Notes under the pieces: model-generated
Told to the model about the DNA's origin: nothing
The model's input: only the letters and a program-made list of their open reading frames with translations
Databases searched by the model: none
Shown here: one piece after another, positions 13,211 through 20,470 of the stretch
Layout of the letters: each line of letters opens with the position of its first letter
Position numbering within the stretch: position 1 is the stretch's first letter
Position numbers and translations under genes: made by a program
Assembly: GCA_001723855.1 (NCBI GenBank)
Contig: MCBC01000065.1
Coordinates: 1-23,320, forward strand
Source of the DNA: Candidatus Altarchaeales archaeon WOR_SM1_86-2
GTDB taxonomy: Archaea > Altiarchaeota > Altiarchaeia > IMC4 > MCBC01
DNA length: 23,320 nt
Direction: 5' to 3'

Positions 13211-15312
13211 CACACGATAGGGCAGGTTTTACTCGGGCACCCGCCAGCGTAATCAGACTCTGCCGAGACGTAGTTCCTCTTTTTCTCCGCTTCGCCTATG
13301 TACAGAACCTGCTGCGGTTTACTCCCGTATCTGTATACCGTGACGCCCTTGCATTTCAGTTTCCATGCCAGCCCGTAAACTTTTTTAACATCAGCGACTT
13401 CCGCATCATGCGGAAGGTTTATCGTCTTGGATACCGCATTATTCGTGTACTTCTGGAATGCCGCCTGGGTTCTTACATGCCATTCCGGTTTGATGTCCAG
13501 CGCGGTGACAAATAACCTTCTCACATCCTCCGGGATATTTTTTATTTTCTGTACGGACCCGTCCTTCGCAATCTTTTCCAGCAGCCTTGCACTGTAAAAT
13601 TTCCTCTCCTTTGCAGTTCTCTCAAATAAAGGGTTGACCTCAAATAACCTTGTTCCTTCAAGGACGTGTCTCATAAACGAAACAGCGAACAAAGGTTCGA
13701 TGCCTGATGAGCAGCCTGCGATTATTGAGATGGTTCCCGTGGGGGCGATGGTCGTGACCGTAGCGTTCCTCATGGCCCTGTATTTTCCGTAAAAGATGCT
13801 TTTATCAAAATTCGGAAAAGAGCCGCGCTTTTCCCCGAGTTCCCGGGACTTCTTTCTTCCTGTTTCGGAAATGAACTTCATGATTTTTTCCCCGAGTTCA
13901 ACCGCCTTTTCGGAATCGTAGGGGATGCCCAGCCTGATCAAAAATTCTGCCCAGCCCATCACCCCGAGACCGATCTTCCTGTTTGCTTTCGTCATCCTAT
14001 CGATTTCCGGCAGGGGGTATATATTCGCATCAATCACATTATCCAGGAAATGCACGGAAGTTTTAACTAGATGCTCCAGTTTTTTCCAGTCTATTTTAGG
14101 CTTATCCTCTTCCTCCGCAACTATTTTACTTAAATTAATGCTCCCGAGGTTACAGCTCTCGTAAGGCAGCAGGGCTGCCTCGCCGCACGGATTGGTCGAA
14201 TTTAACTTTCCGACTTCCGGGGTCGGGTTGTGCCTGTTGATCTCGTCTATGAATATCACCCCCGGGTCGCCGCACTTCCATGCGTTCCCGGCTATAAGAT
14301 CCCAGACGTATCCGGCTCTTAATTTCCTGACAGCCTTCCCGGTCCGCGGGTTTACCAGGCTGTATTCCCCGTCCTCTTCAACAGCCTTCATGAAGTCATC
14401 CGTGACTGCGGCGGAAATGTTAAAGTTGGTCAACACATCCTTTTGCGCCTTAACGGTTATGAATTCCAGTATATCCGGGTGGTCAACTCTTAGGATTCCC
14501 ATCATCGCCCCTCTTCTCTTCCCCCCCGCCTTTATGACATCCGTTGCCGCATCAAAGACGCGCATGAATGAAACGGGGCCTGAGGCCACGCCTTTAGTTG
14601 ACCTGACGATGTCACCCCCGGGTCTGAGTTTTGAGAAGTCAAATCCAACTCCCCCGCCGCTCTGTTCTATCAGGGCGGTATTTTTGACCGCCGTGAATAT
14701 GCTGTCCAGGGAATCCCCGACAGGCAGGACAAAACATGCCGACAATTGCCCCAGGGGGGCACAGGCATTGAACATTGTCGGGGAGTTTGGCAGGAATTCA
14801 AGCCTGCTCATCATCCCGTAGAATTCTTCCTCGCTCTTTTTTGAGTCCCCCCCGTATCTTTCATCAACTTTTGCGGTTGTTTCGGCAGCCCTCCCGAACA
14901 TCTTCGCCGGAGTTTCGATCACCTCCCCTTTCTTGTTCCTCAGAAGGTACCTTTTTTTCAATACCTCCACTGCGTTAACACCCAGTTTTATCCCCGCTTC
15001 TATTCCGAATTGCTGCTTTAATTTCCTTATTTCCTCCTTTTTATTCCTATAGGCGGAATACTCGTCTGCAACCCTCCCGCAACCCTCATTTCTCAAGACC
15101 TCTATGACCGTGTTCTGGGCATCTTCAACGGAGGGGATTTCTTCTGCAAATTTTTTCTCTAAAACCCTAACTGCTTCATCCGATATCTTCTCTGCGGTTT
15201 TCCCGTCCCCGGCTTCGACCGCCACTAAAGCCCTGTGCACCGCATCGGTTATCCTTTGCCGCTCGAACTTTACCGCTGAACCGTCTCTCTTGCGGATTTT
15301 AGAAATTGCCAT
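13210..15312 (-). CDS. nrdJ: Adenosylcobalamin-dependent (class II) ribonucleotide reductase with ATP cone
   Basis: 700 residues. An N-terminal ATP-cone (IRKRDGSAVKFERQRI, about 1-95) gives allosteric control. The catalytic barrel shows PNSPTMFNA, LSACFVLPVGDS, GKRRGAMMGILRVDHPDIL, the thiyl-radical cysteine in NPCGEAALLPYESCNLGSI, and APTGTISIIAGCSSGIEP. The C-terminal tail GGCPSKTCPIV carries the redox cysteine pair that re-reduces the active site. It converts ribonucleotides to deoxyribonucleotides and needs no oxygen, which suits an anaerobe. Class II is inferred from the sequence type, the single-subunit length and the overlapping cobalamin adenosyltransferase. The glutaredoxin-like protein at 16205 is a conceivable reductant. 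Confidence 0.93.
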   Translation of the reverse strand: MAISKIRKRDGSAVKFERQRITDAVHRALVAVEAGDGKTAEKISDEAVRVLEKKFAEEIPSVEDAQNTVIEVLRNEGCGRVADEYSAYRNKKEEIRKLKQQFGIEAGIKLGVNAVEVLKKRYLLRNKKGEVIETPAKMFGRAAETTAKVDERYGGDSKKSEEEFYGMMSRLEFLPNSPTMFNACAPLGQLSACFVLPVGDSLDSIFTAVKNTALIEQSGGGVGFDFSKLRPGGDIVRSTKGVASGPVSFMRVFDAATDVIKAGGKRRGAMMGILRVDHPDILEFITVKAQKDVLTNFNISAAVTDDFMKAVEEDGEYSLVNPRTGKAVRKLRAGYVWDLIAGNAWKCGDPGVIFIDEINRHNPTPEVGKLNSTNPCGEAALLPYESCNLGSINLSKIVAEEEDKPKIDWKKLEHLVKTSVHFLDNVIDANIYPLPEIDRMTKANRKIGLGVMGWAEFLIRLGIPYDSEKAVELGEKIMKFISETGRKKSRELGEKRGSFPNFDKSIFYGKYRAMRNATVTTIAPTGTISIIAGCSSGIEPLFAVSFMRHVLEGTRLFEVNPLFERTAKERKFYSARLLEKIAKDGSVQKIKNIPEDVRRLFVTALDIKPEWHVRTQAAFQKYTNNAVSKTINLPHDAEVADVKKVYGLAWKLKCKGVTVYRYGSKPQQVLYIGEAEKKRNYVSAESDYAGGCPSKTCPIV

Positions 15313-15420
15313 GATCGCTGATGTGGGAAACTGTGCTGATTAAATCATATAGGGTTTCTTTTTTATTAAATCTTTTTATTAAATCAAGTAATATCAGAGC
15401 ATAAAAAGAGGTGATGAAAC
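15313..15420. promoter_or_regulatory. Divergent promoter region between nrdJ and the membrane protein gene
   Basis: A 108-base AT-rich gap with TTTTTATTAAATC repeats (15360-15385), suitable as TATA elements for either direction. On the plus strand a strong ribosome site GAGGTGAT (15408-15415) lies five bases before ATG 15421. Confidence 0.45.
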
Positions 15421-16161
15421 ATGAAACCCTTCGGCTGGCAGATTAAATTAGGCGTGATATTGATTGTATTGTCCGCGGTTGTTTATTTTATCCATTATTT
15501 AATTTTCAGGGACCCCCACCACATTTTTATCTACATGATAGGGGACATCGCGTTTGTCTTTATCGAGGTCCTGCTGGTTACGTTGATAATACACCAGGTG
15601 CTGAGCGAGCGGGAGAAACGCACACGCCTGGAAAAGTTGAATATGGTGATAGGTGCGTTTTTCAGTGAAGTAGGCACAGAACTGTTAACCTACCTCTCAG
15701 ACTTTGACCCCAAGCTGGATAAGATCAGGAAGGACCTTATCGTGACCGACGAGTGGTCCGACCGGGAATTCGTGCGGGTTGATAAACGGCTCAGGAATTA
15801 CGACTACGGGGTTGAGATCCAGAAGGTTGGCCTGGAGGACCTGCGCAATTTTCTTTTGAAAAAACGGAATTTCTTGCTGCGGCTTCTTGAGAACCCGAAT
15901 TTGCTTGAGCACGAGTCGTTCACCAACCTCCTCCAGGCGGTCTTTCACCTGACGGAGGAACTTGCACACAGGGATGACATAAGAAACTTACCTGCAACCG
16001 ACTATGAGCATCTTGACGTTGACGTAAGAAGGATATACACCCTGATGGTCCATCAATGGCTGGATTACATGAAGCACCTGAAAGACAACTACCCGCACCT
16101 TTTTTCCCTTGCAATGAGAACGAATCCTTTCGATCAGAACGCGTCACCGATAGTTAAATGA
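15421..16161 (+). CDS. Conserved-type membrane protein of unknown function
   Basis: 246 residues. Two N-terminal transmembrane helices (about 8-28 and 37-60) with a short loop FRDPHHIFIY between them, then a soluble cytoplasmic region that is mainly helical and rich in Leu, Asp and Glu (FFSEVGTELLTYLSDFD, LLKKRNFLLRLLENPNLLEHE, HQWLDYMKHLKDNYPHLF). The acidic Asp/Glu and His content of the helical part could suggest ligand or metal binding, but I recognise no family. The start is firm because of the ribosome site GAGGTGAT. It is divergent from nrdJ and 43 bases before the glutaredoxin-like gene. Confidence 0.75.
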   Translation: MKPFGWQIKLGVILIVLSAVVYFIHYLIFRDPHHIFIYMIGDIAFVFIEVLLVTLIIHQVLSEREKRTRLEKLNMVIGAFFSEVGTELLTYLSDFDPKLDKIRKDLIVTDEWSDREFVRVDKRLRNYDYGVEIQKVGLEDLRNFLLKKRNFLLRLLENPNLLEHESFTNLLQAVFHLTEELAHRDDIRNLPATDYEHLDVDVRRIYTLMVHQWLDYMKHLKDNYPHLFSLAMRTNPFDQNASPIVK

Positions 16162-16204
16162 AAGCTTTTCCCTTATTTATTTTAAACCCTAATAAACCAT
16201 AAAA

Positions 16205-16441
16205 ATGAAAGTTGCAGTGTATTCAACCCCGACCTGCCCCTACTGCAGGATGACAAAGGAGTATCTGAAGGAGAAAGAGGTGGAGTTTGAGGATTTTGAC
16301 GTTTCCTCAGACCAGGAGAAAGCGGCGGAGATGATAGGGAAAAGCGGCCAGATGGGCGTTCCCGTGATTGAAATTAACGGGAAGATTATCGTCGGGTTTA
16401 ACAGGGAAAAGATTGATGAAGCGTTGAATCAGACGCAATAA
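16205..16441 (+). CDS. Glutaredoxin/NrdH-like thiol-disulfide protein
   Basis: 78 residues in a thioredoxin fold: VYSTPTCPYCRMTKEYL with the CPYC active site (11-14), then the cis-proline GVPVIEING and the C-terminal GFNREKIDEAL helix. It fits the small glutaredoxin-like proteins of anaerobes, which reduce disulfides, often on ribonucleotide reductase. The nearby class II reductase and the FTR-type reductase at 4321 make it a plausible link in a disulfide-reduction chain (inference). Confidence 0.88.
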   Translation: MKVAVYSTPTCPYCRMTKEYLKEKEVEFEDFDVSSDQEKAAEMIGKSGQMGVPVIEINGKIIVGFNREKIDEALNQTQ

Positions 16442-16497
16442 ATCTGATCAACCCTTTATTTTATAAAAATAATAATATAATAACAAGGTAAATTAAG

Positions 16498-16722
16498 ATG
16501 AAGACAAAAAGCGTGAGTAAAGACTTTATATTGCCCAGGGGGATACTTGACAGGGCTGAAATTGAAGGTGATATTGATGTTATCGTAAAGCCGCACATGG
16601 TGATCCTGAAAGAAAATCTTACAAAATCAACAAAAGGATTGGTAAAGCCGAAAATAGATATCTCAAAACTACATGAAGAGTATGGAAACTACTTACTCAA
16701 AAGGGGAAAGGGTGATCTATAA
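16498..16722 (+). CDS. Putative antitoxin of a VapBC-type pair
   Basis: 74 residues: MKTKSVSKDFILPRGILDRAEIEGDIDVIVKPHMVIL, short basic and hydrophobic patches compatible with a swapped-hairpin AbrB/VapB DNA-binding region, then a helical C-terminus. It precedes and overlaps the PIN-domain gene, the standard antitoxin position. A weak ribosome site AAGGT lies upstream. The assignment depends mainly on context. Confidence 0.7.
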   Translation: MKTKSVSKDFILPRGILDRAEIEGDIDVIVKPHMVILKENLTKSTKGLVKPKIDISKLHEEYGNYLLKRGKGDL

Positions 16723-17236
16723 TCTTGATGATTTCGTGTCGGATGAGCGGATTTTTGTGGATGCCAACATCTTTACTTTCCACCACCTGGATGATCCAGG
16801 ATATGGTGAATCATCCACAGAGTTTTTACAGGGGATTGAGGATAGTGAGATCAATGGGGTAACATCCAATTTTGTTTTAGATGAAGTAGTTTATGTTATT
16901 CTGATTGAGAAAGGATGCGAGATACTTGACGTGGATCGTGCATGGAAGGTTAGAGAGGAAATAAAGGGAGATAAAAAGTTCGCCAAGCGTTGTTACGAGC
17001 CAGTCAGCATATTTATTGATTATGTGAATTCACTTAGACTGCTCGGATTGACTATTATTGATGTAAAAGAGAATAACATAAATGATCTGGTTAAATTTGC
17101 CGTGCAATATCAACTTCTGCCGAGAGATGCGATCATTGTGTCTTTAATGAAACATCATAATATCAAACACATCGCAACCAATGATTCAGATTTTGAAAGA
17201 GTTGATTTTTTAACCGTCTGGAAGCCACATAAATAA
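16673..17236 (+). CDS. PIN-domain toxin (VapC-like ribonuclease)
   Basis: Up to 187 residues. PIN motifs: RIFVDANIFTFHH (first Asp), FVLDEVVYVIL (Glu), LPRDAIIVSLMKHH (Asp) and ATNDSDFERVDFLTVW at the end, the four acidic residues of the Mg-dependent nuclease centre. The longest frame from ATG 16673 overlaps the antitoxin by 50 bases. GTG 16712, just after AGGGGAAAGG, or GTG 16736 (giving VSDERIFVDANIF) would start closer to the first motif, as is usual in VapC. In the family it cleaves tRNA or rRNA and is held inactive by its antitoxin. Confidence 0.85.
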   Translation: MKSMETTYSKGERVIYNLDDFVSDERIFVDANIFTFHHLDDPGYGESSTEFLQGIEDSEINGVTSNFVLDEVVYVILIEKGCEILDVDRAWKVREEIKGDKKFAKRCYEPVSIFIDYVNSLRLLGLTIIDVKENNINDLVKFAVQYQLLPRDAIIVSLMKHHNIKHIATNDSDFERVDFLTVWKPHK

Positions 17237-17240
17237 AAAA

Positions 17241-17651
17241 ATGATCGGAAAGTTACCAAAAGAGGTACTGGAAGCGGTTCTTGAAACCATGCCCGTTGAA
17301 TTCTCGGTTGTGGACGGGAACGATAAGGTGCTGGCATGGAACAAGCACGAGACGCGAATATTCAAAAGACCCGGAGGAGTGATCGGCATGGATGTTCATA
17401 AATGCCACCCCAAAAAGAGCGTTCACAGGGTGGAGCAGATCCTGCGGGAGATGAAAGAAGGAACCAGAGATAAAGCCCGCTTCTGGATCGACCTCCCCAT
17501 AGGCCCGAACGGCAAAAAACAAAAAATCCTGATTGAATACTATGCTTTAAGGGACCCGGACGGGAAATACCTGGGCTGTCTTGAAGCAACCCGGAACATT
17601 GAAGACCTGAGATCAATCACCGGCGAGAAGCGACTGATCGATCAGGATTAA
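17241..17651 (+). CDS. Stand-alone PAS-domain protein
   Basis: 136 residues, essentially one PAS domain: LETMPVEFSVVDGNDKVLAWN opens it, then FKRPGGVIGMDVHKCHP and a VEQILREMKEGTRDKARFWIDL segment, ending in a YLGCLEATRN beta strand. The KCHPKKS and PVEFSVVD features match the PAS domains at the end of DUF438-type archaeal proteins, where ligand or redox sensing has been proposed. Here no output domain is attached, so it would act by binding a partner. It starts four bases after the toxin gene stop and may be cotranscribed with it. Confidence 0.85.
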   Translation: MIGKLPKEVLEAVLETMPVEFSVVDGNDKVLAWNKHETRIFKRPGGVIGMDVHKCHPKKSVHRVEQILREMKEGTRDKARFWIDLPIGPNGKKQKILIEYYALRDPDGKYLGCLEATRNIEDLRSITGEKRLIDQD

Positions 17652-17685
17652 AATTAACCCGTCGCTTTGCCCGGGGTACTTTGTT

Positions 17686-17745
17686 CACCCTGTGCCTCCG
17701 AGGGTTCCGTGACGGGAACAAAAAAAGGAAAGTTCCTGCAGGGTG
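17686..17745 (+). ncRNA. Candidate structured RNA or leader element (weak)
   Basis: CACCCTG (17686-17692) pairs perfectly with CAGGGTG (17739-17745). Inside, GTTCC and GGAAC form a 5-bp hairpin, and ACCCT/AGGGT offers an alternative pairing that competes with the outer stem. Located in a gene-poor, comparatively GC-rich gap after the PAS gene and just before a TATA-like TTATAAAG. It could be a terminator, a small RNA or a decayed element. No family recognised. Confidence 0.25.
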
Positions 17746-17855
17746 CAAACTTATAAAGGTAAATTAAGCACCGGTTTCAATTCCCGGTAGATGTGCGATA
17801 AGAATACTTTTATTCTTTTTAAAGAGTAAACCATAAACGAAATATAAAATTGAAG

Positions 17856-18095
17856 ATGCGAAAAAGTCAAAATATTTATAAAATTTTTAGTTTCAAGATT
17901 CAGAAACCTCCGGCATAGAACGCCGTGTTTGAATTCGGCGTAATCACGGAAAAGACAGGGAATGATGTATCGATCAACTACAGCAGTAAGGAAAAGACTG
18001 TTATGGACTTCGCATATGTATGGAAACGAAACGGGAAAAATTTGGGTTTCATTGCCCCCCGTGTTGAGGAGTATCTTGATCAATTGGATGTTTGA
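17856..18095 (+). pseudogene. Remnant of an AbiEi-like antitoxin/transcriptional regulator
   Basis: The segment 17925-18095 encodes FEFGVITEKTGNDVSINYSS, KEKTVMDFAYVWKRN and VEEYLDQLDV before TGA 18093-18095. This resembles the C-terminal domain of AbiEi-type antitoxins, where a (S)xEKTxxDF stretch is typical. The same frame upstream to ATG 17856 is broken by TAG 17916-17918, and no winged-helix N-terminus is visible. It is followed by a short ORF in the position expected for the partner toxin. Confidence 0.45.
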
Positions 18096-18098
18096 AGG

Positions 18099-18164
18099 AT
18101 GAGAGAATATGCAAAACATTATCCGAAATGGATGGGAAAATTAATCGGGAACCTGAACGCTTGA
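18099..18164 (+). pseudogene. Truncated start of the partner gene, possibly AbiEii-like
   Basis: A 21-codon ORF (REYAKHYPKWMGKLIGNLNA) starts three bases after the AbiEi-like remnant, with AAGGATG context. Position suggests the N-terminus of the nucleotidyltransferase toxin normally encoded there, but it is too short to prove. The rest is absent and the convergent permease gene begins at 18207. Confidence 0.3.
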
Positions 18165-18206
18165 ATGCGTTCATGGAAATTGCGGGGGATTCACTTCAAG
18201 TGTGGT

Positions 18207-19486
18207 TTAGCCGTTCAAATTCATCCGGCATATAACCTCTAACCCCCAAACGATCTCCAGAAACAGCCAGTAGACTGCGGCGTTGATGATCGTTAGGGGG
18301 GATCCCGATTCTGGCAAATTCCAGGGATGTCAGGGTTTTACCCGCTTTCTTCTCGGCGTTTTGGATTATTATTACATTGCTTGCAGCCCCTAAAATGAAG
18401 AAGTTGCCTGCGATTGTGCTTCCGGCTGCCAGCGCCGCCATCTCCTTTGTCGCGGCTCCGGCGCTGAGAAGCAGGGGCAGGTATAAGGCGGCAAGGGGAC
18501 GTTTGAGATAAACTGGCTCAGGATCACGCTCACGATCAGGATCATTAGAATGGATGTGATATTAAAGTCCGCTTCACCTATGATGTCCTGGAGGAATCCC
18601 GTGTTCCAAACACTATGCATCAAGACGAACATTGCCGCGAAAAAGATCAGGGTGCGCCAGTCTATCCCTTTTATTATGCCGTATCTTTTCGGGCTGAACA
18701 GTAACACGGGGAGTGCCGAGACCAATGCGATGTATGTTAATCTGAAATCGATTTGCACGCCCAGAAACACGGTTGAGATTTTAGCCGCCGCGAGGAGAAC
18801 TATCAAAACCAGGGAGATCCTGGAGAGGGTTGAGAGTTTCCTGTCCTTTACCGGTTCCTCCGGATGGTTTAATATGTTTTTATGGAAGTGGCTCCGGTAG
18901 AATATTTTCAGGAGCAGGTAGGCTGCAAACAGATTTACGATCGTCGGTATGAGAAGGAACCTGAAGAACTCGATAAACGGGTTTTTGATGCCGCCGTTGA
19001 TCGCGATCAGAAGATTCTGAGGGTTTCCTATGGGGCTTGCAGCGCTGCCTGTGGTTATGGCGAAAGCAAGGGTGAGCAGCAGAAGCTCCGGCGGGATCTC
19101 TTATGCGTTCTCGCAAGAAGCAGGACAACGGGGGTCCCTATGATCGCCAGGGTGTCGTTCATCAGAAATGCCGAGCCCGCACCCCCGCCGAACAGGATGA
19201 ACAGTACTACGCGGTCAACGGTCCTTGCTTTCCTGAAGAACTTGCAGGATAGATGCGAGAGATACCCGCTTTCCTCAAGGGCGTGGCCGACGACAAACAC
19301 CCCGAACAAAAAAAGGATCACATCAAGGTTTATCGACTTTAAGGCATCCTCCGGGGAAATTTGCCCGGTAGCCAGGACCGCTGAAGCGCCAAACAGCATT
19401 ACCTGCCATATCTGCAGTTTTACGTTTCCTATCTGCCTCACGGCAATCAGCACAAAAACAATCAGTAAGATTATTACCGGGATCAT
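18207..19486 (-). pseudogene. ArsB/NhaD/SLC13-type anion or Na+/H+ permease, broken by three frameshifts
   Basis: Read on the minus strand from ATG 19486: many hydrophobic helices, with LDVILFLFGVFVVGHALEESG, GSAFLMNDTLAIIGTPV, then TTGSAASPIGNPQNLLIAI, then SQFISNVPL, ALYLPLLLSAG, AGSTIAGNFFILGAASNVII and GIP..TIINAAVYWLFLE to a stop at 18207-18209. These are hallmarks of the ArsB/NhaD/citrate transporter superfamily (two inverted repeats with SNxP-like and GNPQN motifs). Frame changes are needed near 19100, near 18495, and in the run of six C (18296-18301). Each is one base. Either a recent pseudogene or consensus errors. Substrate cannot be told. Confidence 0.8.
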
Positions 19487-19655
19487 ACAGCACTTATATA
19501 TAAATACGGGCTGATTAATTAAAACATACAGGACTCTTCTTTTTTATATGTATTTACTTTCTAATAATACATAAAAATTTTTGCAAAGCAAAAATTTTTT
19601 TTGTTTTTAAATACAAATAATAACATATATAAAAAAAGTAAAAAAGTAAAATAAA
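19487..19655. promoter_or_regulatory. Divergent AT-rich promoter region with a perfect hairpin
   Basis: It lies between the permease (minus) and DUF5679 (plus) genes. TATA-like TTTTTATATG (about 19541-19550) could serve the minus gene and ACATATATAAA (19623-19633) the plus gene. A 12-bp perfect stem AAAAATTTTTGC (19573-19584) / GCAAAAATTTTT (19588-19599) with loop AAA sits between them. Confidence 0.45.
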
Positions 19656-19796
19656 ATGACTGAAGCATATTGCATGAAATGCAGGAAAAAGGTGGAAATT
19701 AAAAACCCGGAAAAAACAACCATGAAAAACGGAAGGCCCGCGACAAAAGGCACGTGTCCTGTTTGCGGAACAAAGGTCTTTAAGATAGGTGGTTAA
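19656..19796 (+). CDS. DUF5679-type small zinc-ribbon protein
   Basis: 46 residues: AYCMKCRKKVEIKNPEKTTM, then GTCPVCGTKVFKIG. The paired CxxC knuckles with a KxGRPATKG hinge are characteristic of the short archaeal DUF5679 proteins. It probably binds one zinc; in other archaea such proteins occur near information-processing genes, but no function is established to my knowledge. Its own TATA-like element is at 19623-19633. It appears intact although flanked by degraded genes. Confidence 0.85.
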   Translation: MTEAYCMKCRKKVEIKNPEKTTMKNGRPATKGTCPVCGTKVFKIGG

Positions 19797-19895
19797 TTCC
19801 AGTATTAACGACCTTAAGAACGCAGGGGTTTTATTATTTTATGAATTAAATCCCTGGAATCTTATCTTTGCGTATAAGTTTTTGTTTTTACACTT

Positions 19896-20132
19896 TCAAA
19901 AAAGATATGTTTTTGATGCCGCCGTCTCCATCAAACGGTTAATCGAAAGGCGGGTTAGAGGCGGCTGATGCATTAATGATGCGTTCAGGTGATTGAAGAT
20001 TTGTTTGTCTCTGCCGTGATACATTTTGCTGCGGATATTCGTTGATCCTGAAAGTAAATCAAATTTTGTTTCACATCTCCAATAAATACCGGGTTTATGA
20101 CATGAATCAGGATAATATTTAAAAATCAGCAC
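19896..20132 (-). other. Possible decayed coding remnant
   Basis: A 78-codon minus-strand frame with a protein-like composition (GIYWRCETKFDLLSGSTN, HGRDKQIFNHL, RLMETAASKTYLF). I do not recognise it, no ribosome site or promoter is evident, and it lies in the 674-base gap before the IS transposase. Chance is possible. Confidence 0.2.
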
Positions 20133-20196
20133 CCCCGGAATTCATGCGGTTAAAAGGATTAAAAAAAAATGATCATGGAAAAAAGCCCGGGATGAG

Positions 20197-20346
20197 TCAG
20201 CCCCTGCCAGCACCATAACTATCATAACTTTCTTCCAGCTGACAGGGGGACGGCATCGGCTGTGCCCGCAAGCATCTCCTTTTACGCACACACACCCTCC
20301 CTTCCCCGAATTTCTTTGCAGCCCTCCTTATTTTCCCGTCAAACAT
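20197..20346 (-). CDS. Hypothetical 49-residue ORF adjoining the IS insertion
   Basis: Minus-strand ATG 20344-20346 opens MFDGKIRRAAKKFGEGRVCV and a Cys/Arg-rich end, stopping at 20197-20199. The IS left end is inserted four bases upstream of this start, so if the gene is real its promoter has been separated from it. Composition is plausible but nothing supports function; low confidence. Confidence 0.2.
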   Translation of the reverse strand: MFDGKIRRAAKKFGEGRVCVRKRRCLRAQPMPSPCQLEESYDSYGAGRG

Positions 20347-20350
20347 TAAA
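20345..20350. repeat. Target-site duplication of the IS, left copy
   Basis: ATTAAA directly before the left inverted repeat, repeated at 21916-21921. Confidence 0.8.
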
Positions 20351-20377
20351 CCCTAACTCCGCCTGTTTTAAGTAATA
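20351..20377 (+). repeat. Left terminal inverted repeat of the IS
   Basis: 27 bases identical to the reverse complement of 21889-21915. Its inner part contains TTAAGTAATA, the half-site of the palindrome upstream of the transposase start. Confidence 0.92.
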
Positions 20378-20443
20378 TGTAATTGATTCTTGATTAAAAT
20401 AAACCTTCTCTGACGATTTTAAAAGCTTTATATATTTATATTC

Positions 20444-20465
20444 ATATTACTTAATTAAGTAATAT
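20444..20465 (+). promoter_or_regulatory. Perfect 22-bp palindrome in the transposase promoter
   Basis: Two copies of TTAAGTAATAT in inverted orientation meet head to head, ending five bases before ATG 20471 and just downstream of a TATA-like TTTATATATTTAT (20428-20440). The same half-site occurs in the left repeat (11/11) and right repeat (10/11), so it may be a transposase-binding operator for autoregulation. Confidence 0.6.
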
Positions 20466-20470
20466 ACAAA

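Noticed and set aside
16486..16498. Shared 13-mer AAGGTAAATTAAG at 16486 and 17757
   Set aside because: Short, AT-rich and without similarity in the flanks. Probably coincidence.
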